A stretch of 64,000 nt of DNA from Amaurobius ferox. Its lineage: Eukaryota > Arthropoda > Arachnida > Araneae > Amaurobiidae. The stretch spans positions 54,622,020-54,686,019 of the forward strand of contig OX578153.1 of the NCBI GenBank assembly GCA_951213105.1, written 5' to 3'. The notes beneath the pieces were generated by a model. It saw only the letters and a list, made by a program, of their open reading frames with translations. It was not told the DNA's origin and did not search any database. This document shows, one piece after another, positions 20,501 to 33,800 of this stretch (the stretch's first letter is position 1; the number at the start of each line of letters is the position of its first letter). A program made the position numbers and the translations under genes.

Positions 20501-22650
20501 CCAAATATCAGGTGTAGGGTAACTTCCATCATAATGTTTAGAACCCTTGAAATTTTGGTGAGTAAAGGGTAAAAGACTTGTTTGTAAGGAATGTTTTGTT
20601 TTCTTGAAAGATTACAACAGTTTTCAGAAGGAATCATTCATTGTACTTAAAACTAAATATTTAACTTTTAAAATTGGATTTCATGGCTGTTTTAAAGTCA
20701 AATTTCACAAATTTTCAGTTTTATATATATTTTTTTTTTGATTGCTGAATTGTAACACAATGAAAATGACTTTGTCTTATTAGAATATATATACCATGTA
20801 GGATTGATAATCTAGAAACCTTCAGACCACTGGAGACTGCCAGACTAACGGCATTCCGGATTTTGGAATTTTACTGATTTCAGGTCCATTTAAAAAAAAT
20901 GTGCAATTTTAATCAGAAATACAGAAATTGAACTCACCATATTATCCATCCTGTAGTGACAATTACTCAATTTATACTGACAATAAAATTATAAAACTAG
21001 AAAACCAGGATTATGCAGTTTTTTAGTGGAAATGCTGCACAAATGACTAAATTATATCACATAAGAATTTAAGCAGTAAAAATAAACTACTTCAGTGGTT
21101 ATAAGATTTTGTCGTATGACCTCCTCGGTTGCAATGACTCCCCTGCGGAATGTGAGATATTTTCAGAGAAAAGAAAAGAAAAATCCCCCTTTATCATGTG
21201 TAATCATGGCACCATCTCGCAAATGCATGTTTAATGTGTTACAGAGAAAACAAGAATTAAAAAGGTATTGGAGTTACGAATTTTGGGTCGTTGTGGACTT
21301 TGGAATTCCAGACAATCAGTCATGTACTGCACATATATATTTTTACCTCCTTAATAAAAGCAAATATTATGCTTAAAAAGTTAGGTGACTGTATTTGTGT
21401 AGAGCATTAAAATCCCACTTAATCAGGTCATATAAAAAAGACAGTGTGTACCATCCAAAAGATTAATATGAAATAAAAGGGCAGCATTTTAGACAGTTGT
21501 ACTTAAATTTTTTGGTTAGTATATACTGTTTTTTTGTATGACCTAATAAAGAGGGTTATTAATGTCCATTAAATAATTGTTGCCACCTAATTTTTATATG
21601 CCTACTTCTGTCAAGGAAATAGAGGAATTTGTATACTGAATTGTAATTTAATTTACTAAATAAAATTATGTACTATAATACTACATACTTTACTAATACT
21701 TTATATAATGTTACAATTCAGACTCTGGAAATTTGCAAAAAATTCTTTTGAAAAACTCGAGAAATTTAATTTAAAAATCCTATGAAAAAACTTGCTGCAT
21801 AGATATATAATAAATCCTTTTATCACTTGGACAATTATTTATGGATTTCAGATTTTATTCCTGTCAGTTAATCATTCTTTAACCTATTATTTTATTCCTG
21901 ATTTTTATGTATAAACTCTGGATTTTTATTTACATTTTTTCTCACTGTTTTCTGTTTTTCTGAAAATTTTAGATTTTTGCTTTCTTTCTTTTAAATTCAT
22001 TTTTATCCCTGTAAAAATTTACCTTTTCTCATCAGCTTGTAGTGAACTGTCAAAATTTTATCAAGCAGTATTCTATGATGCTCAGTCTGTATATTTTTTA
22101 AAGATATCCTATGTTTCATATTCCAGCTTATGACATATTGTACATTAATTCCTTATATATTTTATAAGTTTTTTTTGTTTCTTAATTAAATTTTAAACGT
22201 TCTATTTTGTTATTTTTTTTTACATTTAATTCCAATTTTTTTTCCATAATTTAACAATGAGTACTCACCAGAAAAATTTTGACCACCAGAGGGTGGGTTT
22301 GAGCCAGACTGTTTCCAGCTCACTTTTGACTATAACATGCTTTTATATAGGTATTGTTTATTCCCAATTGCATGTTTTTAGTAGTTTTCAGTTAACTATA
22401 AATAATACAGCAACTATAAATAATGAAGGATGACTGATAGAAATTATCAAATTGAAATAGCATGTACACTTTGGAAAGTCAAATACACCAAAAAGCAATT
22501 CCATTGAACACGATTACACTGTGTGCAAGTTTGCCAAATGGACAGCTTCATCAAATGATGGTTTTGTTGAAATATCTGTTTAGCTTTACATTGGATAAGC
22601 ATTGCGGGGTTTGGTGCAATGAATTTTTTTATGAATAATTGTGAATATTT
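20501..22650. other. AT-rich sequence, no feature recognised
   Basis: Contains short open frames (for example 21095-21376) with no recognisable motif, no splice support and no similarity that I know. Confidence 0.4.
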
Positions 22651-23581
22651 TTACTTTCCCTGCAATACATGGTAATGTATAGGGAAAGTATTGGAAAAAT
22701 GCCAAAAATCGTAACTTGAGTTTTTGACGGATCTATAAGTTTCGAGACCTCTAGAATACGAAAAAACTATTTTTAGCGTGACGTCTGTGTGTCTGTCTGT
22801 GCAATGTATGTATCCACTCTAACTTAAAAATTATGGACCAAATTTCATAAAATTTGGTAGGTAAGTCACTTAGGTATGACCCTGGTCTCTGATTAGTTTT
22901 TGGTACAATTCGTAAAAACAGAACCCGCCTTTTTTTGCGAAATGGCCCGTAAAAATTTCATTTATCCACTCTAGCTAAAATACTATTTGACCAAATTTCA
23001 TAAAATTTGGTAGATAAGTTACTTGTATGATATTCTGGTGCTGATTAGATTTTGGTATTAATCGGAAAAGAACAACCTGCCTTTTTTTACGAAATGGCCC
23101 GCAAAAATGTCATGTATCCACTCTAGCTAAAATACTGATTGACCAAATTTCACAAAATTTAGTAGGTATGTTATTTGTGGGATATTCTGGTGCTGATTAG
23201 ATTTTGGTATTATTTGGAAAAGAACAAACAACCTGCCTTTTTTTACGAAATGGCCCGCAAAAATCGCCAAAATCTAAAAGAAGTTACGTATGTTCAAATA
23301 TATCAATTAAATGCTTGTTTTATACGTAATTTTTGATGAGGAAAAGAATAAGAACAACTCTATTACTCTAGGACTAACTGTTCTCGAGATATGAGACTTT
23401 TCGCATTTAGTTATGCCACTTTTGGAAAAATGTCCAATTACCAAATAAAAATAGAAATTGAATTAACAATGCAAATTTAGTGTTATTTTGTGCAATTAAA
23501 CTCAATTTAATGAATTGTTAAGGAAATAAAGAAAAAATAAATTTGAGTCTGCAGGGAAAGCCATGTGCTGCCCACATCAGA
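22651..23581 (-). mobile_element. Family 1 element, complete, inverted
   Basis: Read on the minus strand it starts TCTGATGTGGGCAGCACATG and ends with the stem-loop whose + strand form is CTTTCCCTGCAATACATGGT near 22654. Interior landmarks: a diverged ATCTCGAGAAC block (23390), CAGACAGACACACAGACGTC, and three copies of a block of about 125 bp (CCAAATTTCATAAAATTTGG with TTTTACGAAATGGCCCG), against two in most other copies. Confidence 0.85.
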
Positions 23582-23705
23582 TTTTTATGTATTGGTTTCC
23601 GATATATAAGCTTCCAAATTGGTCACATTTTTTGTAACGTTCTGATCTTGATGTTATTGGCATCAAAATTAAATTCACTTCTCTTGAAAATACACAGTAT
23701 TATCT

Positions 23706-23748
23706 TCTGGTAGGTCGGACGGTATGGGTCTCAACAACAACAACAACA
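23706..23748 (+). mobile_element. SINE tail, 43 bp, with 12-bp TSD
   Basis: TGGTAGGTCGGACGGTATGG then GTCTCAACAACAACAACAAC, flanked by ACAGTATTATCT at 23694-23705 and 23749-23760. It is an extreme 5' truncation of the SINE seen at 1135-1422. Confidence 0.85.
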
Positions 23749-24501
23749 ACAGTATTATCTGATGATTAGCTGCAAAACTGGATGGATAAATTTGGCATAA
23801 TATTTTGTATTTTCTGTTTGGGTCAAGTTAAGATTATTTATAGGGGCTATGTAATAAGACATTTCAATTTTATAAGTCAACTAGCAGTATATCCGTTCTT
23901 CGTACTGAATATATCATGTAAAGAAACTTAAAATTTGAAATTCGCAGTGAGCTTTTAATATTTGGAGTTTTTCTTTGAAATTTTATAATAATTCTCACAA
24001 ACAGGAAAGGTGAGTTCTCTCCTTCTGAGATAAACAGACAGATAGAAGCACAACTTACAGTTTTATTTATATGAATAATAACAATTTTACAATTAAATAA
24101 TAGCATGTATATAGACTGCATTTCGAAAAAAATTTTTATATCAAAAACATGAGAGATTTTTCATTTATGGCCTTTGAGATTAAAAGATTAATTTTTTTCT
24201 TTCATTTATAAAGCTTCCATAATTTTAGAGATAGAAGCGCAAACAATGATCGGGTCACATTTTTTTACTTGCATTTATTATAAAGAGGTTAAAAAAATAG
24301 TTAGCTCTTGTTGAAATTGCATGTACATAATCAAATAACAATTAGGCAGTTCTTCAGTTTTCTTAAGGCATACATTGAGGAGAGGGGCTTTGCCCCCCCT
24401 AGATGATTATTCACCCCCCATCCTGGAAACATTTTATAGTAGCTTAATTTCTATTTATGTGACAGCATTTATATATATTTATATAAGGCAAATAGAAAAC
24501 T

Positions 24502-24514
24502 CCCCCCCCCCCCC
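24502..24514. repeat. Poly(C) run
   Basis: A run of about 13 C in an otherwise AT-rich stretch. A shorter C-rich run is at 24391-24398. Confidence 0.7.
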
Positions 24515-24669
24515 AAAGTTTAATTCGCCTCACCCCCTACCAAAAAGTCCTTAAAGACTGCCTGCAATTGGGTTCAGTTTGCTTGAAGGCTTATATGACA
24601 GTTGAGTCATACTCAAAATGAAGAAACAGTCAGGTGGACTTGAATACAAACAGATGGATGACTAAATTA

Positions 24670-25065
24670 AGTAGAACCCTGCCGTACCAAGGTTACCCAT
24701 CAAAATTTCATGGGCCATTCTCTCATGAGTTCAGCCATTCTCTCATGATGATGAGACAAACAGGTAGATTTTCAATTTTATTTATATTTATAGAAGTCAT
24801 AAAATGAGACACTTAATATAAAAGTCCTGATTATCAAAAACTGTTTCAGATTTAAATACAAAAATTGTCTGCTGTAACTACTTTGCTTACAAATAGAATT
24901 AAAAAAAGTGCATGAAGACAGATGAACAAAAGGACACCTAAATTTTTAGTGGCACCATACCAAGGCTACCCATCAGAATTTCATGAAATTCGGTGCATCC
25001 GTTCTTCCATGATGATGAGATAAATGAACAGACAAATTTTCAATTTTAACTATATAGATAAAGTA
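24670..25065. repeat. Two diverged copies of a repeat ending in AGATTTTCAATTTTA
   Basis: Copies at about 24678-24790 and 24950-25062 share TACCAAGG(T/C)TACCCATCA, AATTTCATG, TGATGATGAGA and AGATTTTCAATTTTA. Sequences of this kind are common in arthropod genomes. I do not assign a class. Confidence 0.55.
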
Positions 25066-26200
25066 ATTGAGATAGAAATAATTTAGATCTTAATGACTAA
25101 ATTAATTTAGAACAGTTTTACAATTCATTAAGTTAATTTAGTTTTAGAATTTAAAAAATTTAATTATTTAGAAATATAAAAAAAACATTTATTCCTGCCA
25201 TGAATTCAGTTCAAAAATGATCTAATGTTGAAGCTCAATCCTAATAACATACTTAACAGCACACTTAACAGTAATAGGATACATCGCATAAGTATAAAAT
25301 CATATATGTATTATTAATTTTATTACTTTCAACAACCCACAAAACATGTTAACAGAAAAATGCAGACTGTGTAATTGTTTTGTTAGTACAATGTTGTGCA
25401 GTAACTGATATACATTCAGAAACACTCATTTATCTTCTCAAAGCAGCTTTTAATATAGTAGTCGATTATTATTTCATTATTTTACACACAAATTGTCTTT
25501 GTCATGTATCATAGATTTGCAGATTAAATAATTGGTTTTATCTCAAATTCAGAATTAATAAACTTTAAAAATAATTTTTCATTATTATGGCATTTATAAA
25601 ATTGAATTTCACAAGGGTGAGGCTTTATTGTGTCCAATAAATCTGTAGATTTTCAATAATAATGGATTTATAGATTCAGGATAGCACTCCAGTTCTTTTT
25701 ATAACATTTTTTTAAAATTTATATGAAGTGAAACATTCCATAAAGGACTCTAAAAAATTCTGCTGAATTTGCTCATAAAATCTGTTTTTAACTGTTGCCA
25801 GACTGTATCATATAAAAATATTTATTGTATAGAATCTAGTGATGCCTTTACATAAAACACTAAACTGCAAATTTGAGAAAGTTGTCCATTCTACAAACTT
25901 ACATTTAGTGTCATTACATTTGACAAAGTTGCCATTTGGTATAGCGGATACAATGAAGTTGTTGTCAATAAACTATTTTTTGATAGACTTGACTAGAGCT
26001 GTACACCTAAACTGTATTATTTTCATCATTCAAAAATCATACAATTTGTTCATGAGTATGACTTGGTGAGCATGTTGTACTTTAAGAATATTCAAGTTTT
26101 ATGTATTGTGATATGTATCTGTATATATATATATCAATATTTATTACTAAAATTTATACATTATGTTGATTTTATACTAATTTAAATATATATATAGCTT
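25066..26200. other. AT-rich sequence, nothing recognised
   Basis: No coding or repeat signal that I can support. A short open frame at 25839-26069 has no known motif. Confidence 0.4.
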
Positions 26201-26204
26201 TTTA

Positions 26205-26810
26205 TACAATATTTGATTGATATTGTGTTATAAAGGTGCATAGAAAGTGTGTATGTATTTAATTTATAATTCAATAAATTATAAAGATTGTTTATGATTA
26301 GTCATATTTTAATCTGTCTACAGAGAACAGAATATAAAATCACTCAGGTATTAAAAAAAATGTGGTAATCAATATTTAATTGATATTGTGTTATAAAGGT
26401 GCATAGGAAGTGTGTATGTATTTAATTTATAATTTAAGAAATTATTGAGATTGTTTATGATTAGTTACATTTTTATGTGTCTACAGAGAACAGATATACA
26501 AAATCAGAAATATAATAAAAAAATGTGGTTAATCATAATCTTATTAATTATGGACTGCCGTTTTTAAATTTTTGTAAAGCTTCTATTCATAATTATTAAA
26601 ATTGTTTATAATTAATTAGTCCATTTTTTCCTGTCGACAGGAAATAGGAATAAAAGATCTAGAATTTAATCTTAAAGTGTGGCTAACAAGAGCATAATAA
26701 AAAATGAAGCTAATCATAAGCAATCTTAATATATGTGAACAGAAGGTTTTTAAATTTTGTAAATCTTCTGTTTATAATTATAAGATTGTTTATGATTCAT
26801 TCCTAAATGC
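26205..26810. repeat. Degenerate tandem repeat, about 150-185 bp period, four units
   Basis: ATTGATATTGTGTTATAAAG and GCATAGRAAGTGTGTATG recur at about 26218 and 26382. The block GATTGTTTATGATTA recurs near 26286, 26451, 26603 and 26787, and TGTCTACAGAGAACAG near 26317 and 26479. The first two units are close copies and the last two are diverged. Confidence 0.7.
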
Positions 26811-26947
26811 ATTATTTGTTCACTAAATCAATTTGCCATATTTTTTCTAAAAGTCTAAATATTTCTTAGCAATTATGCTAACAAAACAGAAGTATGATGC
26901 ACATTATAAATGCATGTTTAATTAAATCCTAGTTATATGTGAAGGAA

Positions 26948-27412
26948 AAGGGTCCATTTGTCGGAAATTTCAAAATTGAGTTTAGGGCATTGTTAAATAC
27001 ATCTTTTCAGTCTGATTCTAAGAAACAAAACCGCATGGCTTAATGATAATTATAACTCATCTGAAAAATTTTGCATTAATAATCAGTTAAAACATTAAAA
27101 CAGAGAAAAACGGTTTGAAAGGTTTAGAGTTGGTAGCAAGGATTGACTGGTTTATATGATCTAAACATTAATTTAAACTTTAATTTAAACTTTTTTTTTT
27201 TTTTTTTCGAATAACATTTTTTTTTCTAACTTCGGTTGATAGAAAAAAAATTTTCTTGGAATTGGTAACACACAGAGTACATTGAAAATATTTCCCGTAT
27301 TTGAGAAGCATGCAGTAACTAAAATCCACTGAAAACTAAAAAGGGTACAGTTGTCGGTATAATGGCTACAGACAGCATTATCTCAGAAGTAATATTACCA
27401 ACAACTTGACCC
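26948..27412 (+). mobile_element. Family 5 element, about 465 bp, with terminal inverted repeats
   Basis: Left end GGGTCCATTTGTCGGAAATT; right end (reverse complement) GGGTCAAGTTGTTGGTAATA. The left part matches 58085-58330 (TTGTCGGAAA, TTTAGGGC, GAACAACCGCAT-like, CAACACGCAGAG) and the right part matches 5207-5350. Inside the right end is a hairpin from 27341 to 27415 (AAAGGGTACAGTTGTCGGTA against TACCAACAACTTGACCCTTT). Confidence 0.7.
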
Positions 27413-27657
27413 TTTACCTGTAAACTATCACATATATATTTGCATAATTACACAAGTATGTTTACTTATATGAAATATGTCATAACTGAAAATTGACAAT
27501 TATTGAATTGGCTATCATCAGAAATAATTATCGCTAAGAATTTTGCCAAATCTTATTATCTGGCACTATTATTATTACTTTCTTTTTCCTTTTGCAAATT
27601 GTAAAGAGATGTGATTGACAGCATGACTCATGCTACACAATTCAATTTCTATGATCT

Positions 27658-27707
27658 GTTAGACTTTTTAACCGGAAGATTTAATTCTTCCGGTTAAAAA
27701 GGCTAAC
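27658..27707. repeat. Hairpin with 22-bp stem
   Basis: GTTAGACTTTTTAACCGGAA pairs with TTCCGGTTAAAAAGGCTAAC across a 6-10 nt AT loop, with one mismatch (A opposite G). Confidence 0.85.
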
Positions 27708-27709
27708 AG

Positions 27710-28626
27710 GTCACTAGTTTGCTGATTTTTCCTTTCAGTGATTACATTTTGTAATCTGTCAGCTAAGTGACCAAAGAAAGAATAGAAGAAAATATGTATC
27801 TCACCTGGCTGAAAGTTTTAGAGTACACACTCCATATCGGATTTAGTTTACTTTATTAAGCATAATTATTATTCTTGAAAAAATTGTAGGTGTTGTTTTG
27901 ATATTATGACTAAGATCAGTTAAAGTAATTTATTAGAAACATTTTTATACTTCATAATAAATTAAACTGATAAAACTTCTTTGAAGATGAAGAACTTTCT
28001 TTGTTCCAGGAAGCAACATATACCTGCTTCCTTCAAGGAAGTTTTATAAGTCATTTTTTAATTTATACATATTTATTCTCTATAATGTTCAATATATAAT
28101 AAGTATGTATTTTTCATGCAATAGGTTTTTGCATTATTTTAAAAATATGTGATCATTTACTTGAGTTGTATTTTTTGAGTACTATGATTTATACATGTAT
28201 CTAGTCTTATTTTACAAGCCACCTTGTGCCTTTGTTTAAGGCTACTTCTGCCATAATGTACCTGCAAAGAAATCACTTATATTTCATGTTTTATGTTTAC
28301 ATTCAGGGTTTCTTTTATATAAAATATTTTATCTTTAAATATGTTTGATTTATGGTTTTATGTTGTGCATATATCTAAATATACCAGTTAGTGTGCCTTT
28401 TTATGCAGCTATGTTTTATTGAAATAATATTTACTGTAAAATATTATTCATTGTGTTTGTACTCCTTTGATGATGTATAATTTCCAAAATGCAGCTTTTT
28501 TGTGTGGAACTTTTATAATTAAGGAAAATAATTGTTTGTGTACTATAGATTCTAACAGCATATTGCACAATAATATAAAGTTATTCCTTTTGTAAAGTTC
28601 TAGATTTGAATATTTGCCAGCCCATA

Positions 28627-28657
<31 letters not shown>

Positions 28658-29315
28658 AGTTCCCATTATAATCCCTGTGTGCATGTATTTGAATTGGTAT
28701 TATAACTTAAGAATATCTGGACAAGGAAAATATTTTCAATAAGTTTATTTTTCATTATCTGCACCATCTTATAGATCAATCCACCTATCTAAACTGTATG
28801 TCATTGCCTCAAACTAGTTGTGATTCTGATAATTTATTATTATTAAAAGATGTGTAAATTTTGGTTTAAATAGAAATCCCTAATAGTTTAGTATTTGCTT
28901 TACATACCTTTGAACACATGTGACTCATAACATATCTTTTAATATTCGAGTAAATATGTAAATAAAATTAGTATAGACAGAGATATGATTTTTTCTATAT
29001 TTGGTAAGTAGATATCTAGCCCATCAGATGACAGGATGCATAAAGTTGCAAAAGATTACCTCTCATCTACCAACCTGCACAGGCACATGTGAGCCATGTA
29101 CCTTTCCCAATCAATATAAATTCTTATATGACTCCCTATTGAAACATGCTTACTATACCATCTTCTAACAAAACACAATGCATTTATGACCCCCTACACC
29201 CCCAACACATCATACTTGTATCACAAACAGTGAAACTCACTATGTTATAAATTAAGAATATTAAATTAATTCCATCAAAGTGACTGAGATTATCAAAGCC
29301 ATTAAATTTAATTAA
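27710..29315. other. AT-rich sequence with (AT)n microsatellite at 28629-28660
   Basis: Apart from the AT microsatellite and a small imperfect palindrome near 27980-28050 (GAACTTTC...GAAGTTTT), nothing is recognised. Confidence 0.4.
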
Positions 29316-29317
29316 TA

Positions 29318-29690
29318 GTGTAGATTTTATGGATTATTGAATGTTAGTCTCCATTTGGCAACATTTTCATCGATTTGGTGACATTTTGTTGATTTGGTAA
29401 CATTTTTAAAAAGATGCCAAGTGGGACGGTCTGACAGACCCTACTTGTTAATAATTCCTACAAAGCTACAGGGATTATAAAAAAAAATTAAACTTTACAA
29501 CATTTGAATTTTCATTAATATCAGTTTTATTAATTTAACGTCATTTTTATCAATTTGGTAATATCTTAAAGAAAGTTGCCAAAATGCTGATATTTTGCAA
29601 ATTTCAATGCCAAATTTTTCTCTAAGTGTTACGGACAGACAGAAGGATGGAGAAATAGGCTATTCTTATACAGTGATCATTTGTGCCTCA
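29318..29690 (+). mobile_element. Diverged Family 2 fragment
   Basis: Contains two eroded runs of the 20-bp unit (CATTTGGCAACATTTTCATC, GATTTGGTGACATTTTGTTG) and the downstream AGCGTTAYGGACGG-like block (AAGTGTTACGGACAGACAGA) followed by GGAGAAATAGGCTATTCTTA. Both ends are missing. Confidence 0.65.
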
Positions 29691-30269
29691 AATAGCCCTT
29701 GTAATATGAAAAATGTAAGTCATGATAATTTTAATTACTAGCAATTTTTAAAATAGATTCATTTTTCACAATTGCATCTAATCGCTAGTTCCCCTATACC
29801 AGGGCCTCAATTTATATGCTAGCAAAAACTACTAAAAGTGTTTTGTCCAATCATAAGTGAAATATACAAATTATATTGAACTTGCACATGTCTGTAATTT
29901 ATTGTATTACTTGTGCCAAAGTCATTTTGAAAAGTTTTACTACATTAAATTTTTCAAAAAATTATGTGTTCACATTGCACTATAAACCAATAGAGCTTCA
30001 CTTTCATATGTTTGCAAAAGTGCATTTCTATAAATGTAAAAATTTCTATGTGATATCTAGTAGCATTTAATTAAAGCTTTTATATCACTTTAAGTTGTAT
30101 TTCATTTTTCCTTCAGTGTTGTGTGTTGGTGTATATCTGATATATATAGTTTACTTATCTGTGTAACCCATAACAAGGAAATTTGGCCATGCTATTGGTG
30201 CTAAACCAATTGCAAACGACTCTTGTACCATGATTTTGATAAACCTGCTCTGAAGGATATAATCTACAG

Positions 30270-30772
30270 TGACAGAATCACGAGTGGATGTCTGCATATT
30301 TTGGAGTACCAGGAAATGAAAAAAAGCGGACTTTTTGGCCAAAAAGGGTGCTATTGTGGAACAGAGACTCTCAAAGCCTATGACTTTTCATTCAGCACAA
30401 CTTCACATCAAAATGCTGCACAAGAAAGAAATTGAGACAGAATCTCTGGAGGCATCTAAAGGAAAGTCATGGAGCATCCTCAGCAGGGACATTTCAGTCA
30501 TTCCAGAGGCTCCTCAACAAGAAGCAGTTGACAGGTTCAGACTTCTGACTGGCCATGCCTGTCTCAGGGCTCATTTCCATCGAATTGGACTTGTTGTTTC
30601 CCTGGTTTATACTTAATATGACCTAGGAAAGCCTATGTCTAGAAAACATTTAAATGAGTGCCCTGCACTAGTGACTTTTATTTCATCAGTAGAGAAATAC
30701 TGGAGAGCTCGCTGTCTAATGGCCAAACGACTGGCATTTGTCAACAACATCTATAGTGGACTTGTTTTCTAG
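30270..30772 (+). pseudogene. Jockey-type LINE 3' end (RNase H end plus C-terminal domain)
   Basis: Reads FGVPGNEK, then ADFLAKKGAIVEQRLSKP, then EAVDRFRLLTGHACLRAHFH, then RIGLVVSLVY, and after a stop LNECPALVTFISSVEKYWRA. This is the RNase H His box and the GHDCL-HLHRIG segment of Jockey-like elements, where the next motif would be the CxxC finger. Frameshifts occur at about 30320 and 30610. The 5' part is missing. It differs clearly from the LINE at 1-1735, so two lineages are present. Confidence 0.8.
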
Positions 30773-30850
30773 TCTTTCTATATTTGTAAATTTTATGCAC
30801 TACCTATTTCATTACCATAAACAAACGTTTCACATTTGGATTGATTATGC

Positions 30851-31200
30851 TTGTGGCAGCAGACGACTCTGATCCTGCCAAAGACATCAATCAATCCGCT
30901 ACAATGGCGACCCTGGATGTTTGAAACACGCAACCTTCTCTCTCCAACGATCTCACCACGAGATGGCAGCACCACACGGAGCCAGAGGCCCTACCACTCC
31001 CTTCCTGGTTGACCACGACAAACGTCACGCCCGAGGTACGACACGCCTCCCGGCCATTCAGCCCCTCGACTGAGTTTCAGATGGGGACGCACGACGGTTT
31101 TCTGGGCGGCCCCCCTCCTTGCCAAAATTCGACCGGGACCTTCTCATCAGGTAGGGGAGTGTGTGACAGCAGACGACTCTGCTCCTGCCAAAGACGATGC
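30851..31200 (+). mobile_element. Possible LTR/primer-binding-site fragment of a retrotransposon
   Basis: GCAGCAGACGACTCTGATCC at 30857 is repeated as GCAGACGACTCTGCTCCTGC at 31170, in each case preceded by TGTG(G/A)CA, as at an LTR start. CCGCTACAATGGCGACCCTG at about 30897 resembles an LTR end next to a TGGCGACCC primer-binding site, which is usual in gypsy-type elements. The part between is distinctly GC-rich. No protein motif is assignable. Confidence 0.4.
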
Positions 31201-32321
31201 TAGGATACCCGAATTATGAGTTCGGAGTCGAAGCTAGCTTTTTCTCTAATCTTATAATGTCGGTCTTGGAAGCACGAAGTCCCGAGTTCGGGCCTGGCAA
31301 CATTCGCTCCTACATGCCCAATAGATTTTGAATTAGACATTTATTAATTTCTATGTTGATTTCTTTATGCCAGGAAGCAGGTGAGGAGTCGAAACCCTTT
31401 CCCACCTCTGAGCTCTTTGGTATGAAAGGGGCATCTGATGAGAGCATGCATTTTGTACTGACTTGCAGGCTACATAGAATATGTTGAATGGGGGCTTATC
31501 TGCCCTGTAGCTATGACTATACATTTCACATGAGAAAGAGAAATGGATAGATATGTGGTTAACTTTTCTTGGTTGTTGAGGGGGTTGTTCTGGTGCGAAA
31601 TACCTGTAATCTCTACTATCAGTTTTGAAATCATTTTTTGACACAAGTTTAGTAACCACATTGGGAGTTTCAAGATATGTATTTATTTTACATTTGCATT
31701 TTAGTCTAAGCTCCTGATGTGACAGTTTGGTATACATTTGGGTGTGACAATGTAGGAGATATGCACAGATCTTAATTTGCATAATTGACAGTTTTGGGTG
31801 GGTCGTAGAATATAGAAATATTCCAAGTCATAGTTAAATAGACTAATGTAGAGATTGAAGAAAAATTTTCCTGCCAGCGATTTTCAGTTATTCCAAATTA
31901 AGAAACAGCGCGATGTTTCTTGCGAGATTTAGCCTTCCGATGATCATTGTTATGAAAGTGAAAAATAAGTTCATTGGGAACAGTTGGACGTTTGCTAAAA
32001 AGTTTAACTCGTTTTTTTTAATTTCAGATTTCTTAGTTTTAATTTTGGAGTCATTTCTTATAACCGAATTTCTTAAATCCGTAGGGTAGGGGCTCTCCTC
32101 TTCTTTCTAAGAATTCTGTTTTGCTTAGTTTCTTGATGGCGCATATAACCTTATACTAAATCGAAGGACCGATTTATAAAGTAAAATTTTATTTTGATGT
32201 CATAGGGTTTTATTTCCTATGAGGGGTACATCCTAGGCATAGCAGTTGCAATATTGGCTCTTTGATGACATTATATTTGCGTAAATTTCAAGTAATGTGA
32301 TAATCTAGACTCTAGAGTTAC
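31201..32321. other. Unrecognised sequence
   Basis: Open frames at 31351-31782 show no known motif. 31240-31310 has a GC-rich stretch containing CCCGAGTTCGGGC, a small palindrome. Nothing further is supported. Confidence 0.35.
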
Positions 32322-32336
32322 ACACGTACTTTGTGG

Positions 32337-32395
32337 CCGTCCGTCCAAATAGTTGCTCTTAGTCCTCTGGACGAGTCGGACGGTCTGGGTCTTCA
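32337..32395 (+). mobile_element. SINE tail, 59 bp, with 15-bp TSD
   Basis: CCGTCCGTCCAAATAGTTGC ... GAGTCGGACGGTCTGGGTCT TCA, flanked by perfect ACACGTACTTTGTGG at 32322-32336 and 32396-32410. Confidence 0.9.
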
Positions 32396-32410
32396 ACACG
32401 TACTTTGTGG

Positions 32411-33205
32411 ATTTTACCCCATATAGGGCAGATTAAACTCTTTCTACCGTTCAACCAGCTAGAGTTTACGAACTTGGATGGGAGCCGAAGGGTACTAATC
32501 TCTTAATCAGCGAGGACACAACTAGGGGAGCAAGGTGAGCGGAATCATTCACCGGACGAGGTCCGAAGATGGTCCCGCAGAGTCTCGACTTCAGTCGCCG
32601 ATGGGTTTAGACTCAGGTCCTGAATAGACACAGTCTGTCTCAACGTCACCTGGAAGAGTTCGAGTCACGGACTGGCGAGCGGATTGCCCGGAATAGGGCA
32701 TGGACATTTGCGTAAAGAGTCGACGGTGGTTTCCTATCAAAAGAGAAATATATCCAGTGATATCGGGGTTTAGCTTAATACGCAATTTGGTGAATCAGGT
32801 GAAGAGTTATGGCTTATTTTGTAACTGTTGGGCATTTTTAGGAACCATAAGTTCTTGGTGAGTATCACGCTGTCATCCGCATAGAGTGTGTTGTGTCTGG
32901 GTATGTCAAGTATATGTTAAAAAGTGTGTGTCCAAGTATGCATCTTTGAGGAACACTACTTTTTATCAACTTGGGTGTCGATTAGTTTATCTTTAACTCT
33001 TTAACGTCTAAAGGTTTACTAGTAATCTTGAGCTTCTTACATCGTAGAGGGCCAAACGATCGACTCTGAATCGAGCTAACAGCTTTTATGGTCAGAATGG
33101 TTATTAAGTTCCAATGATGGTATTAAATTCTAATTCAGCGCATAACAGAACTATATTGAAGGTATCTATATTGAAGGCTATAATTGAAGGTATCTATATT
33201 GAAGG
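32411..33205. other. Less AT-rich unrecognised stretch
   Basis: 32500-32720 is noticeably richer in GC than its surroundings. No motif is recognised. 33140-33230 contains short tandem copies of TATATTGAAGG. Confidence 0.35.
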
Positions 33206-33405
33206 CTAGAACTATATTGAAGGCCAGGGAATTGACTTTTGTGGTCGCGGAACCTTTTATGAAATTCGATTTGATAGCGGAACACAGAAATTAGAATAAG
33301 TACAAAGTGGTCCAAATTATGCATCTAATTTTTTTAGTTTTAAGAAACTATCAAGACGTGGAATACCAAGGGTTCCGCGGAACACACTTTGCAAAACGTT
33401 GTACT
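33205..33405 (-). mobile_element. Degenerate hAT-like MITE, relative of 46785-50077
   Basis: The right end, read in reverse, is CGTTTTGCAAAGTGTGTTCC GCGGAACCC, close to the terminus CAGTGTTTTTCAAAGTGTGT TCC at 46785. The left end has a GCGGAACC block. The terminal CAGTG is eroded. Confidence 0.5.
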
Positions 33406-33734
33406 AGGAATTACAATCCAGGGTTCAAGAGTTAGCTATTCAAACACAGAATCCCGTGTTGGGAATTTTAGTCATATGTTCGATTTCTCTCCGGGGGAGG
33501 GTCGTCGAAAAGTCTCTCCAGACGCCTCGATGACCCAGTAAGATGAAGTTTTAACGACCACGTGATAAAACTTAACTCTGCGAATTGATGACTCTTTCCG
33601 ACGTTACGGACCATACATTGTTAAACTAAAAACAACGTATTAACAATTTTGCAGCTTATTTAAGAGTGTTAATTTCCCTTCGTTGACAGGATTAAATGCA
33701 AGTAATTTATAAATATCTAAAAAGTTTTGAGTAA

Positions 33735-33800
33735 ACAGTGCACAGTAAGAGTCTCAATTATCCGAGCTAATGTGGACCGGAAACTGCACTGAACACGGAC
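33735..33800 (+). mobile_element. Pogo/Tigger-like terminal sequence
   Basis: AGAGTCTCAATTATCCGAGC TAATGTGGACCGG resembles the terminal inverted repeat of pogo/Tigger transposons. A possible partner lies at 37110-37140 in reverse (ACAGTCAAGTCCAGAGTATC ... GGTTAACCGAGC). If the two are a pair, the element has been filled by the insertions at 34114-36998. Confidence 0.4.
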